Of a stretch of 64,000 nt of DNA, positions 20,864-32,355 are shown piece after piece (the stretch's first letter is position 1; every line of letters starts with the position of its first letter). The notes beneath the pieces were generated by a model, which was given only the letters and a program-made list of their open reading frames with translations, did not search any database and was not told the DNA's origin. Origin of the DNA: Rosa chinensis (lineage: Eukaryota > Streptophyta > Magnoliopsida > Rosales > Rosaceae). Location: contig NC_037090.1 in NCBI RefSeq assembly GCF_002994745.2, positions 15,116,001 to 15,180,000 on the forward strand, written 5' to 3'. The position numbers and the translations under genes are program-made.

Positions 20864-23468
20864 AGAATATATAGTCTTGGTCGGATTTAATTTCTTGCTA
20901 AGGAAAGATATAGAGAGCAATATAGACCAAGCTATCAAGTCTGTCTTCCAAGAAAGTATTGTACTGACAACCATTGAATTACAAAAAATTAAATCGTAAT
21001 TGTTCAATTTATGTGTTAATTAAGCTAATAGCTCCTATATGATGAAAAGAACACAAATATTGTATTAAATAATGATTCTTTTTTAGTTTTAGAAAAGTTA
21101 TATGATATATTAGTAAATATTGAAGACGCCGACTAATATTGAAGACGTTGACAAAATGACATCTTAAGTCCTTAGAACATGAGCAAAAAAATTACATATA
21201 ATAAACAATAACAAATCACTAATAAGGTATTTCTCCAGTTCTATATTTCTAAGAACTCAACATGTGTGTAGCAAGTCAATAAGATTTCAATAAAATTGCC
21301 AAGCAGATTTATTGTTCATAACATTGACTTGTTTTGCCTCATTTTATCTATATTGGCTGATGTCATAAGTCTAACAATGTAAGACATTGGATGGAAGAAT
21401 ACTTTACTTCTTATTTCAGTTTTAAGTCCTATGCTTCACATTAATGCAATCCCAGAAACAAATAGTTAAGGACTCACTCATTGACATCAAGAAGATTCAT
21501 ATGTAATGGAGGTATTGCCTGTGGCTTAGTTACAGCCTACACGATATCTCCATGATCATCTGCACAAAACTCCAAGAAATAGAACATTATAGAAATCAAT
21601 AGGAGAGACACATAAAGAGGCCAACTTGACCACCTTTGATCCCATCGCATGTCTTTTCGTCCTTGGAGTCTCTTCCTGTCCATTTCGGAGTCTCTAGAGA
21701 GCCTTTCAATATCAATTTTCTGTTTGTCATCCATCTTAACAACAATACTTGCTGATAAAAAATGCGGTAATATACTGGAATTTTCGAAGAATACAGACTA
21801 TGTACCCACCAAGTACTCTTCAGCTTTTCGTTATATAGTATGCAGTATATATGCTACTGAGCTATATTACATCCAGTATAACACCAAAGTATAAATGATT
21901 TGTAATTAATGACAAGAAACATTCTTTCAAGTGTGATGTGGGTTTGTTTTTGGAATAACCGAGGTATCTGGTTCGTCTTTTATGGTTTGTGAACGTTGAG
22001 TTTGAGGGAGCCTAGTTTGTTGGCAAGCTTAATTCAACACTTTGCTGTTGGCCAACATCGTTTTCAGATCAGAGTGTGTTCGAATTTAAATCCAAAAGAT
22101 CCAAAACGGGTATGACATACTTTGACCGGCCAACCTCAACCGTCAATCCATACGTGCTATATATAAAATTGATGTTTATTGTTAATTAATGTATTTGTCA
22201 ATATATAGCAGGGTGATTTGGATCATCTATATACTACCTACGTACTAGCATTCTCTTTCGGTATTGACTATATATATGCTTAACTCTGAACCTGAAAATT
22301 CACATTTCAAATGTCATTTTTTACATAAGCACACAATTAATCAACACTATAACATCCGCAAAGAATCTTAATTATGTTGTATGTTCAGTGTACATATTAG
22401 ACCATACGTTAGTTTTACCGTTGCCATATATATCATTTATGTTTTCATGAATATATAGCTCTATGTTGAGACAATAACAACGATGATGGTGAAAAAGAAG
22501 AAGACAGAAATGCTATGTTCATGCACTTCATGGGTTTCCCACATGAACAGCTAGCCGAGGATATCCAAGATCATGTGAATATATGTTTTTGGGTTGGGAT
22601 ACTATTGAAACTCAATGAGGCCGACTATAATTGTTTGATACGTACTGACGGAATGATACAATTTATTGGACTCGAATAAATTGTATTATTTATTCAACTT
22701 TTAATGACAAACAAGCCGAGACTAATCACAGGTCGCACACAAAGTAAAAATACATTGGCCGATCATTTTAGAGTGAATGTTCTCCAATAAAAAAATTTGT
22801 GGACGTCGACAATGTAATTCACTAATCATGACCATTTATTCTTCAGATTCATTTGCCAGTTCCCTTCAAAAATCCACCAAACTTATATTGGTTTAGCTGT
22901 TCAATCATCAGCATTACCATTACAGAAAGATGCTTCCTCAACAGGAAGGTAGTCATCCATCGAGATAAAGAATGAGTATTTATTTATTGAAACATGTTTT
23001 CTATGAATTACAGTAAACGCAGAAGAATTCTCTGGCTCTCATTATATATTCAGATTCTCTACCGACAGCTTGAAGCCAACAGCAACTTAGTCGTTGGCTA
23101 TTTAGCGGCCATGCCTTCAGCGATGAAGAATTACAAATCAAATAAAAACAATTGAAACCCCAAATCTCTAGACAATAATTCCGACAAGTTGAATCAATAT
23201 CTAATTCTTATAAGATTAGATTATTATCCCTGGGCCTCTGCTATATATATTTAGTTTAGTTTCTGTTAAGATATAGCAGGTTTGAGATTCAACTTTTAAT
23301 AGAATATATTAACAAATTACACCTTGTCGTTTTTATGAAGTAATTACATTCCAAAAGTTTCACTCATTGCCGGTACACTTATTTAGAGTCACTGTAGCTT
23401 TGACCAAATAACCAGTTACAAGCAGTACATGCACGTTGTATTATTTGCTCTATTAATGAGATCGATAA
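20864..23468. other. Intergenic, no gene supported
   Basis: AT-rich, with no recognisable protein family. One minus-strand frame (21537-21734, 65 codons) has a basic N-terminal half and a hydrophobic stretch near WPLYVSLLLISIMFYF, but no homology I recognise and no intron context. It is left uncalled. No RNA gene seen. Confidence 0.5.
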
Positions 23469-23603
23469 TTATTCCAACGGGTCGTGATCACTTACCTTAT
23501 TTTAGTCTAAAAATTGCCCACTTACTCCACCAAGAGTTTTTTGACCTCATTTACCCAATCTAACCTATAGTGACAGTTTTGCCCCCTATTAGGGTTCAGG
23601 GAC

Positions 23604-25214
23604 ATGCACTTGTTTAACACGGCCTTGCTTGCTAAGCAAGGATGGAGGCTAATCTGCAGGCCGGATTCTTTGCTTGCTCAGGTATTTAAGGCACGTTATT
23701 TTCCTAATACTGATTTCATGCATGCTGTTTTGCATAAGGGTGCGTCCTTTTCGTGGAGGAGTATTATGAAAGGGAGGGATTTGTTGAAAAAGGGGTTGAG
23801 ATTTCAGGTGGGCAATGGGGAGGATATTTCGATTTGGAATGATCCATGGGTGCCTCTACCCTATCGTTTCAAACCTTTTTCCATCCCCATGCAGGGTGCG
23901 GAGGATTTTAGAGTTGTAGATCTCATTGATGAGGAGACTGGGGATTGGCAGGAATGGTTATTACATGAGCTATTTACACCTATGGAAGTTGTTAATATTA
24001 TGAAAATCCCTCTGAGTCTAAGTGGAGGGATTGATAGGCTTGTGTGGCATTTTGATAAGAAAGGGAGGTATAGTGTGAAAAATGGATATCATGTGGCTCG
24101 TGTTACGGACACTTTGGAGAGGACGGCATCAGGCTCCAGCTTCGGGGCAGATCGTGCAAGGTTATGGGGAAAGCTATGGAAAGTTAACGTACCTCCTAAG
24201 GTACGTATGCATGCATGGCGTCTGGTCAAGGGAACGTTACCCACTCGAGCTGCCTTAGCTAAGAGGGTCCAGCTCTCAGACGTGAGATGTGTGTACTGTT
24301 CTAATGGTGTGGAAGATAGCCTACACTTATTCAAAAACTGTGATGCCTTGAGAGCTTTCTGGATGCATAGTTTGCTCGAGTTACAACCTGGTAAGCACCC
24401 CTCTACTGTTCTTGACGTTTGGTTTTGGGATATGGTTGATGCACTTAATGGTGAGAAGATGGAGTACTTCTTGATGGCCCTTTGGGTGATTTGGATGGAG
24501 CGTAATAATATAGTTTGGAAAGCATCAGTTTCCAACCCCACTAACATGCACGCATGGGCTAAGTCATTTCTTAATGAGTATAAGCAATTACATAAACGTC
24601 AAGGAGGGAAGGACAAGAGATCACTTATCAAGTGGACTTGTCCACCAAGAGGAAGGTTGAAAATTAATATAGATGGCAGTTTTTGCACAGAAACTGGTGG
24701 TGGAGGTGTGGGGGTTGTGGTCAGAAACTTTGAAGGAACGTGCATGGCTGCTTTTGCACGACCCTTTCACTTTGCACAATCAATCATTCATATGGAGGCC
24801 GAAGCTCTTAGGGCGGGGTTGTTAATTGCAATTCAACAGGATTGGAAGGAAATTATTGTTGAAAGTGACTGCGTGAACTTGGTGAGTGCATTACGTGCAA
24901 CTGATGATGATTTTTCGAGCATTGGAAGGATCTTGGATGATTGTAGAAGGTATGTTAATGCTTTTACTTTATTTCAGTTTCAACATATATGTCGCGAAGC
25001 AAATGGTGTGGCCGATAGATTAGCCCACCTTGCTAGATGTGGTAATTTAGATGCATTTTCTTTAGAAGAGACTCCTGTTATTATTCAGGACATTCTCTAT
25101 GAGGATCTTTGTAATCTTTCTTGTGTAGCTCGGGGTTCAGGTTATATGTCCCCCCCGATGCAAAATTTAAATTCAATAAATGGAACCGGGCGTGGGGCTG
25201 AGCCTCCCAGCTAG
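23604..25214 (+). pseudogene. LINE ORF2 C-terminal fragment (zf-RVT plus RNase H)
   Basis: The frame has 536 codons and no internal stop. MHLFNTALLAKQGWRLICRP marks the end of a plant L1 reverse transcriptase; in-frame GFRD codons precede the ATG. A zf-RVT domain follows (VPPKVRMHAWRL, then CVYCSNGVEDSLHLF near residues 190-245), then an RNase H domain (~350-505). The latter has INIDGSF (first catalytic D), MEAEALRAGLL (E), VESDCVNLV (D) and EANGVADRLAHLAR. The endonuclease and most of RT are missing, so it is 5'-truncated. A 13-base A run at 25236-25248 marks the LINE 3' end. It lies wholly inside the Mutator-like element, and I found no target duplication of its own. It could make a soluble RNase H-like protein, but that is speculation. 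Confidence 0.88.
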
Positions 25215-25904
25215 GCTGGATTCCAAACCCTTTTCAAAAAAAAAAAAACTCTATCCTCTCAGCTCTCTCTCACACACTCTCTCTCTCTCTGCCACGCCCC
25301 ACCTCCGGCTTCGCTCTCTCTCTCTCTCTCTATCTCTCTGTGCCATGGTTGCTCCGGCAGCTTCGGGCCATCACCTCCATCAAGTCTCCACCGCCATCAG
25401 AGAAGATAGGAGCACTGCATCCGGATTCGACCTCAACCTCCGAGTGCCGCCGTCACCCGAACCATACTCTCTCTCCCCCAGACTCTCTCTCTCTCTCTTC
25501 CATGGCTGCTCCGGTGCTCCACCTTCGGATTCGGGCCAACGACTCAATCGATTCGGCGGATTCTGGGCCATCTAGTCTCTGTTTCTCGATCCGGATCTTG
25601 GCCGGGTCTTAACTGGGGAACCCACGGCGACGAAGTCGTACAGTGGTTGAGGTTGAGGTCGGTGGTCCGGTCCCATCAACCTTGTTTCGCCAACTCTTCC
25701 CATCTCGACGAAGACGATGACGATCCGACCAATCCTGCACCGGCCTCACACTCGGTGGGTGCCCAGAGCAATTTCTGGGTGCCCATATCACTTTTTTTTT
25801 TTTTGTATACTGTGAGCTCCGAGAATGGGAAAGGAAAAAAAAAGTGAACGTGTACAATTGAACATATAAATTGATCAATTGTGTCTTTAGTGTATTCATT
25901 TTGG

Positions 25905-26240
25905 TTCACTTGAGGACAATAATATGAGTATTGGGGGGCAGTAATATAGTTACTGGGGGGCAATAATATGATCAATTGTGCCTGTAGTGTATTCATTTTG
26001 GTTTTGGGAGTTTATACAATTCACTGGAGGGCAATAAATATGATTATTGGGAGACAATAATATGAGTATTAGGGGACAATAATATGATTACTAGGGGCAG
26101 TAATATGATTACTGGGGGCAATAATAGCCGGATTCCGGTCATCGGTAGCCGGATTTCAGTTACCGGTTCCCGGAATCCTGTCACCGGTCGCCGGAATCTG
26201 GTGACCGGTCGCCGGAGACCGCACCGGCCACTGGTCACCG
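25905..26240. repeat. Subterminal tandem repeats of the Mutator-like element
   Basis: Two adjoining repeat types. From ~25915 to 26127 there are about eight degenerate ~21-bp units around GGGGCAATAATATGATTACT, with a longer copied unit containing TGTAGTGTATTCATTTTGGT. From 26127 to ~26240 there are ~15-bp units around CACCGGTCGCCGGAATC. Confidence 0.8.
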
Positions 26241-26840
26241 GAGCACAGCAAGGTGGAGGATGACTTCTCTCTCTAAGTGAGAAAGAAGGAGAGGGCAAAA
26301 AAGTCTCCAAAAAAAAAAAAATTAATTGGGTAAAGGGGAAATAATCCCTTAGAGTGTTTTGGGTAAATGAGGTTAAAAAACAGTTGGTGGAGCAAGTGGG
26401 CAATTTTTAGCCTAAAATCGGGTAAATGATCATTTCCCCTTATTCCAATGAACCAAAAAATTACCGACTGTAATTTCATACAACTAGTTTGTAATATTTC
26501 TTCAATAATTTCTTTTTATATATTCTGTTTTACAGAAAACGCGAAATGTTCATTCTAGATAATGTCGGCTAAAGATCATGATATGTCATAATCAAAGTAT
26601 AGAATGGTTCTAAAAGGACGGTAACCAAATTAACTTAATTTTCTCTCATCTAAGCAATAAGGAACTACACTATTGAGAAAAATTAAGATAGCTATGTATG
26701 GTTTAGACTCTACACACCATGATCGATCCACAACAAGACTGAAACCTGATTTATGAAGCATATTAATTAGGATTTTATAAGGAATTGAGATAGGATAAAC
26801 AAATAGTTAATAATTTGTTGATGTTCTGACAAACAGCCCC

Positions 26841-28547
26841 CCCCCCCTATTTTTTTTTAATAGAAGTTGATTGTTATTCACTTATTCAATAACCAACAGC
26901 CAAATGGTCATAGGTTACAAAGCTTACACAAGAATTCCGGCAAGAAAATCCGGTAGAACATATCCAAGCTAAAGCAAACTAATTAAAAACATTGGGAAGC
27001 TCACATTTAAGCAAGCCTATCCAAAAATGACAAAGCTTCACCTTCTACGGAAAGAAATCATTCAACTAGCCCTCACTTGCCAATCACGCAATTGTGGTAT
27101 AAGCAAGAAAACTAGAAACGTCATTGAAGACTAATAGAAACTTAATCACACTCACACAGGTTGAACACCCCAGCTAGAATAACTAAACAATAAACAGTTC
27201 CTTCCCTTTCGAGTTGGAGCTTATATCTGAACCTGCATTAGTACCTACAATTTTCTTTGCCAAAGTACGTCCGTGGGGACGACCCCTTTTCTTTGGAACT
27301 GACCATAAAGAAACTAGGACCTCCACCAAATCACCCAACTAAAACTCCCAAGGTATAATCGCTAAACTAGGCTTGAACTGCTTCATCTTCACACCAAAGC
27401 TAGCTTTGAATGTTCTTTCAACATAAACAAGGCCCAACAGCAAAGCCCTCCATGTTGGCCCCATCAGAATTGAGGCCCAGCCCAACCATATGCATCTATG
27501 GCCCAGTCAACCCAGCCAACTAGTGGTCAACCCTAATTCAAAATTACGGTTTCCTGCCGAGATTTTCAGAAGAGCTCGTGCTGTACTTGCAGTAGCTGCA
27601 GATCCCAGGTCCGCCATCATAGCCGCTTTAGCCACTTCTAGCTCCGCTAGCCCTTTCGATGCCTCATGGGCGTCTCCATCCCTCCGACCGCCGTCACAGA
27701 AGTCCGCGAACTCAGGCCCGAACGCAACTCAGCATGACCAGAACCATCGTGGCCCGACATTACCAAAAGCAGCGTCTCCATCTCCAATCTCCTGTCACAA
27801 CCACCACCTCCATGCCTAAAGAAACCACAAGCCGCACAGAGACCATGACATTTCTCATACTGAAGCTAAACATCATCAAGATTGCCGGTGAAAACTCAAA
27901 CATCCGTCTTGCTTGGATCCTCCGACAGACATCTTGAATCCCACGGACCCTCTAAACTGGGTCATTTCATTGCACCGCTCCTTGATCAACCCGAACGAAG
28001 GTCCCCAACACCTGTCTGATCAGAGTTAAAGCCTTTTCATTGCGCATAGCGATGCAAAAACCCTTCACTGCCACCCATACCTCAAGAAGGTGCAGCGGAG
28101 CATCCTTGAGATTAGAAACGCCGTCATAGTATGCCAACAGCAACATGGAATTGTTGTAAAACCATGGACCACCTAGGAGAATCCAATCCTTCACAGCCCT
28201 ATTGTTGAATTGGAAGACGAAGATGTCCTCCTCCTCCTCCTGTCGGATCAAAACTCTCTCCCTTAGCCCCCACATGTTGGAGATCGCCGCCGAAAACGAC
28301 AGGATCACCATCGCTTTCTTAGACAACAACCGGCCACAAAGGTAGAAAAACGAATCGTGAATTGCATCTTCTCCTCCAACAAGGCTCACAAAAGCCTCCT
28401 CAAAAGGTGAAGGAGGAGCCACCGTCTCCTCCGCCATCTCTTCACAAACTTGATTAGTTCGGACGACTAGGGCAAAGAAACCCTAGCATAGTAAAAAGTC
28501 GACAATTTGTAGAATTTAGAAATGTTTCGGATTATTCACGTTGAAAA
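26841..28547 (-). mobile_element. ORF1-only LINE derivative, 17-bp target duplication
   Basis: The 17-mer TTCTGACAAACAGCCCC is at 26824-26840 and 28548-28564, exact. Read on the minus strand, the insert starts at 28547, carries an ORF1 (28437-27967) and ends in an A run (plus-strand T run 26851-26858) next to the second duplication copy, with extra G/C bases in between. There is no ORF2. The size (1.7 kb) and the intact 3' end suggest an internally deleted LINE mobilised by another copy. Confidence 0.85.
27967..28437 (-). CDS. LINE ORF1 protein (DUF4283-like domain)
   Basis: 156 codons starting MAEETVAPPSPFEEAFVSLV. The domain pattern includes LCGRLLSKKAMVILSFSAA, ISNMWGLRERVLIRQEEEEDIFVFQF, DWILLGGPWFYNNSMLLL and WVAVKGF. 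This matches the DUF4283 region of plant LINE and retroelement-derived gag-like ORF1 proteins, which bind element RNA in the better studied LINEs. The zinc knuckle normally found after it is missing, because the frame ends at VRVDQGAVQ. Being open, it might still be translated, but the host context gives no sign of use. Confidence 0.7.
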   Translation of the reverse strand: MAEETVAPPSPFEEAFVSLVGGEDAIHDSFFYLCGRLLSKKAMVILSFSAAISNMWGLRERVLIRQEEEEDIFVFQFNNRAVKDWILLGGPWFYNNSMLLLAYYDGVSNLKDAPLHLLEVWVAVKGFCIAMRNEKALTLIRQVLGTFVRVDQGAVQ

Positions 28548-28564
28548 TTCTGACAAACAGCCCC

Positions 28565-31500
28565 ATGTGGTTTTAGCTACTCCCAAAGAAGAGTTGTTTT
28601 CGATGACCATTGTACATTTTTCGTTTTGGTTTCAAATGAAGCTAGGGGTTTATATTTTCAGCATAAGAGAGATGTGGTTTTACTATCACCCACTTTTCTA
28701 CTCACCCCACGGCCTAGACTATAAACAAAACTTGATACAAATTTACCCTTTCCTAAAAGTTGCCTAAAAGGACACAATTAAGTTAGTTTATTAAACATAC
28801 ATGCTCCTGAAGACTTTAGTTAGTTCAGTGACAAGCAGACTATAAATTTAATACGTAGTTAGGGCATAGGTTAAAGTCCATCATGGGATCAAATTTTTAA
28901 TGCCCTTTGTCCAAGACAAATAAATATTTTATCTTTTGGCGAACAGCAACACATTACATCCATCGATGACATCTATGTATGTAGATTAATTAGTCATAGT
29001 TAATCTTTCTTTATTCAAATCATATATGTCACATTAATGTATTGTAATGCTAAACCCTATAACGTGTTTTCATTAATCTAAACCATAATATATGTGGATG
29101 GAATTGTATAGAAAGTAGAATGGGCGTTGATCAAGGTACATGAGTAATCTATGTAATAGATCATAGACAGATCGGAAGGGATGTCATTACTTGGTCAGAC
29201 ATATATATGTTATAGATAACCTCATTCTCTTCCTCTACCTCAAGTCCAAGAAGAAAGAAAAGAAAAAAAACCCTAATAATTTCTCCCTCTGGAGATTAGG
29301 GTTTTCTGGTCTGTACAATTTCAATCCCAACATGGGGTTTTGTGTATTTTTATTCTTTATATACGTGTGCATGCAATATTTTAAACTGAGAGAAGCTAAC
29401 ATTGGATACCCGATGGGGATGGGGGATGAGATAGGGAGAGACCGAGCATCAAATGTCGAAAAGGAAGCTCCGAATGCATGGAGCCAAAAGCAGTTGTGTA
29501 TACAATATATTCTATATTTCTTAGAATATGATTTAATATCTATGATTTAATCCCTAGCTTCAGTGTATTATTGTCTAAGATCAATATGAAACTAACTGTG
29601 GTCTGTGGGTTCGTGGTAGGGTATGATCAAAGTCAGCTCAGAAAAGGACATCATCAGAATGACCCATTTGCCACAAGGACGTCAGTTTCTTATTATCACA
29701 GTTCGTGAATAGCTGCATTTTTGGTGAAGTAATTAACTCCGATCTGTAAATCTGGAAGTAATCTGAATATCTGATCTCTTCAAATCTGCGCGAACGTGCG
29801 TACTTTTGCAATAAATTTTTCTTCTTTTTGCAAAACCATAGATAAAAATTTCAATCATGGATGCCAATCATGGCATGTTCTTTCGACAGCTTGATCATCG
29901 ATCTCCGGCCATTAAGTCTTGTGCTAGTTAATTACTTAGATCACTAACCACCATCACTTTCTGTTATTCCTTAATCACGTTAGTTTACTTGCAGTCTTGA
30001 ACTTAAAACATCATTAGTTGAAATCATATATATTTTTTAACTCTAACAAGATCAGATTCGGACCGGGGACAATAAATTAAAGAAAGATTATACCTAACAA
30101 ATGACTTAGTCGTAAAGTTAACTCCCTAATTAATTTAGGGCCTCATTAATTAGATCTCCAACTCTGGATCTCTATATATGAGTACATAAAAAATCTGACG
30201 AGTTCAAAACCTAGAGTAATATAGCAACACTATACTACATGTAGCAGTATCTAGCTAAAAGAAAACTTGACATCCTAGCTAGAAAATAAACTATACCCTG
30301 CATGTAAGAATGATATTAATTCATAGTAATAGGAAATGAGAAGGAAAAGAAAATTTGATCAAGGAAAACGATGATAATTAATGCCCACAACCATTTAGTC
30401 AAGTCGGTAGTGTAAGTTTTTATTTATAAAATGGATATCTTAAGTCTGATCAGAGCGTTTCAGCCTAAATTTGTCATTGAGCCAAGCTCTCAAGCTGAAG
30501 TTGGTCCGTGTTGTCTAGTAGTATCATGGATGTGCATAACTATTCACATTACGCCTATCACTTACAAAACCAAGCACGTATGTCATCAAAAACATTGGTC
30601 CGGTACTGGCTGACCGTCCAATTCTTAAGGTAGCAAGGGTATGTGTAATTGATTTCGCAACGTATATGTTGTTAGTTATTTCCATTAATGGAGCCGGCTG
30701 CAATTGCATTTTTCATAGATCGAGGAATGTTATGCAGGACTAGTGAACCTTGTTCAGGAGAAGCTTAGTTGCAGTCTTGAAGGCATGAGCTCCGTTAAGA
30801 CTCGGTCGAGTTGCATTTTTCGCTGTTCTTCCAAGCATGAACTGCTAAGCTCAACTAGTAAGTAGAATGTGGTTCACTCAATTAATGACATAGTTGTGAG
30901 CCTAAGCCAATGGTCCCCATCGACTAGTGCTATAAGGAGAACCAGCAATATTAGATTGAGGAAACCAGCTCATTTCGATATGGGGTCAAACCTTGTATTA
31001 GGTCTCTTAGAGATATGACAAGTTGTTTACGTTCGGTTGAAACATAATACAATCAAATATTACATAAAGGTAGTCCAAACAATGAGCGGATCAGTTAGGA
31101 CTAGGATAAATATCTTATATATTTAGTGACCATAGCTAATTAGTTCTTCATTTGTTCATAATTCGTAATGCTCCGGTACATTTGTTCAAATCCTTAGAGG
31201 TATTAGGGATATCCGGTTCTAGAAGAAGTGCTATAATCACAAAATTTCAAGGAAAGCCAAAACTTGTAAATATTAGAAGTTCTAGCTACCAGTTATAAAT
31301 CCTCCCCATATCTATTTCCATGTCGCATGCTCAGTAATTATCGCAGCATGGCAGTGTTTATAGGACTACCTACTTATATATATGGTTTCATCAACGTCAC
31401 ATGCAGTGATGCAGTCCTACCATGGCTGCCAAAAGACTGATCAATAACATCAGTGTGTGTACTATTCCCACACAGGTATCACGGACGGTCCTATCAACTG

Positions 31501-31950
31501 TGCCCCCTCGGGAAATTAACCATAACTTATTTGGTTCCAGTCCAACTTTAATTATGCCAAATAATAACCTAACCATAAAGGTCAGTAACTTTCCGATGAA
31601 GAGAGATCAGGCACCCCCTTTTCTGGCTTCAAAATTAGTACCAACTTTTAGGTCATTTTTTTTTAGTAGTTCAAACAACCATATAATAACAAACATAATC
31701 TCATCGTTCGAATTTACCTTTTCAATTAACTATTTCTAAACATAATTGGAATTTGGGCTCACAAGAAACCAACAAAATGCACACAGCCCTACACATTCTG
31801 CTTTTCTCAAACCCAGCTCAGCCAATCGCTCGCACACTTCCACTTTTGTATACGTGTGAGAGTAAGAGACTGTGATCGATGGTGGTGGCCCAGAAAAATA
31901 TATGGCTGACCGGCTTTGGGGATGTGAGTTAGATAAAGAGGGGAGAGACT
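28565..31950. other. Intergenic upstream of the IDD gene, no gene seen
   Basis: AT-rich with scattered short open frames, none resembling a known protein. The last ~1 kb should contain the IDD promoter. I could not single out a convincing TATA box. Confidence 0.45.
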
Positions 31951-32355
31951 TATAGGCGTAAGACTACGACTACTGAAGAAAAGAAAGCAGAGAAAGAGAG
32001 AGGTTGGAAAGAAGAAAAACTAAAAGATAGAAAATATTATTCTCTTTTAGCCATCGTGGTTTTTGTTTTTTGTTTTCTCTCTTAGAAATCAAAACTAACC
32101 AGATCGTCTTCCTTTCCGAAAGCTTTAGTATATTTTTTAGTGAGAAGGTTTCTTTTGTTTAGATCGATCACTGCTGCTCAAAAACCACTTGACTTGGGTT
32201 TTTTTGCTGTCTTTTGGCGCAATCGGACTGTCTAAATTTAGTCTGGTTCGATAAAACCCCTTGTGTTTGTTTGTTTGTACGGTCTCTTAGTGTATCCAAA
32301 ACTAGTCTTTGTCTGTGGCTAGATTACGAGGGAACAGGTTTGAGCTCAGATTCAA
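31951..32355 (+). promoter_or_regulatory. Probable 5' leader of the IDD gene
   Basis: A purine-rich run (GAAAAGAAAGCAGAGAAAGAGAG) near 31975-32003 followed by T-rich sequence up to the start codon at 32356. This is typical of a long plant leader. The extent is inferred. Confidence 0.4.

Larger units (their letters stand above)
23478..26439. mobile_element. Mutator-like (Pack-MULE type) element carrying a LINE fragment
   Basis: Perfect 9-bp repeats TTATTCCAA at 23469-23477 and 26440-26448 flank ~80-bp imperfect terminal inverted repeats (23478-~23558 and ~26360-26439). These share TTTTAG-CTAAAAATTGCC, CACTT-CTCCACCAA and ACCTCATTTACCCAA. A 9-bp duplication with long TIRs is diagnostic of Mutator-like elements. 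No transposase is present. The inside holds a LINE ORF2 3' fragment with its poly-A (about 23588-25248), a low-complexity CT-rich segment, and subterminal tandem repeats. The element is non-autonomous. Confidence 0.85.

Noticed and set aside
21537..21734. 65-codon minus frame with a hydrophobic segment
   Set aside because: No family recognised, no splice context and no neighbouring exons; probably chance in AT-rich DNA.
25340..25612. Pro/Ser-rich frames in the CT-rich stretch of the Mutator-like element
   Set aside because: Low complexity CTCTCT coding with a local repeat of CCATGG(C/T)TGCTCCGG. It may derive from a captured leader, but no protein can be named.
29191..29550. 119-codon plus frame upstream of IDD
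   Set aside because: AT-rich composition, no recognisable domain, no promoter or splice evidence.
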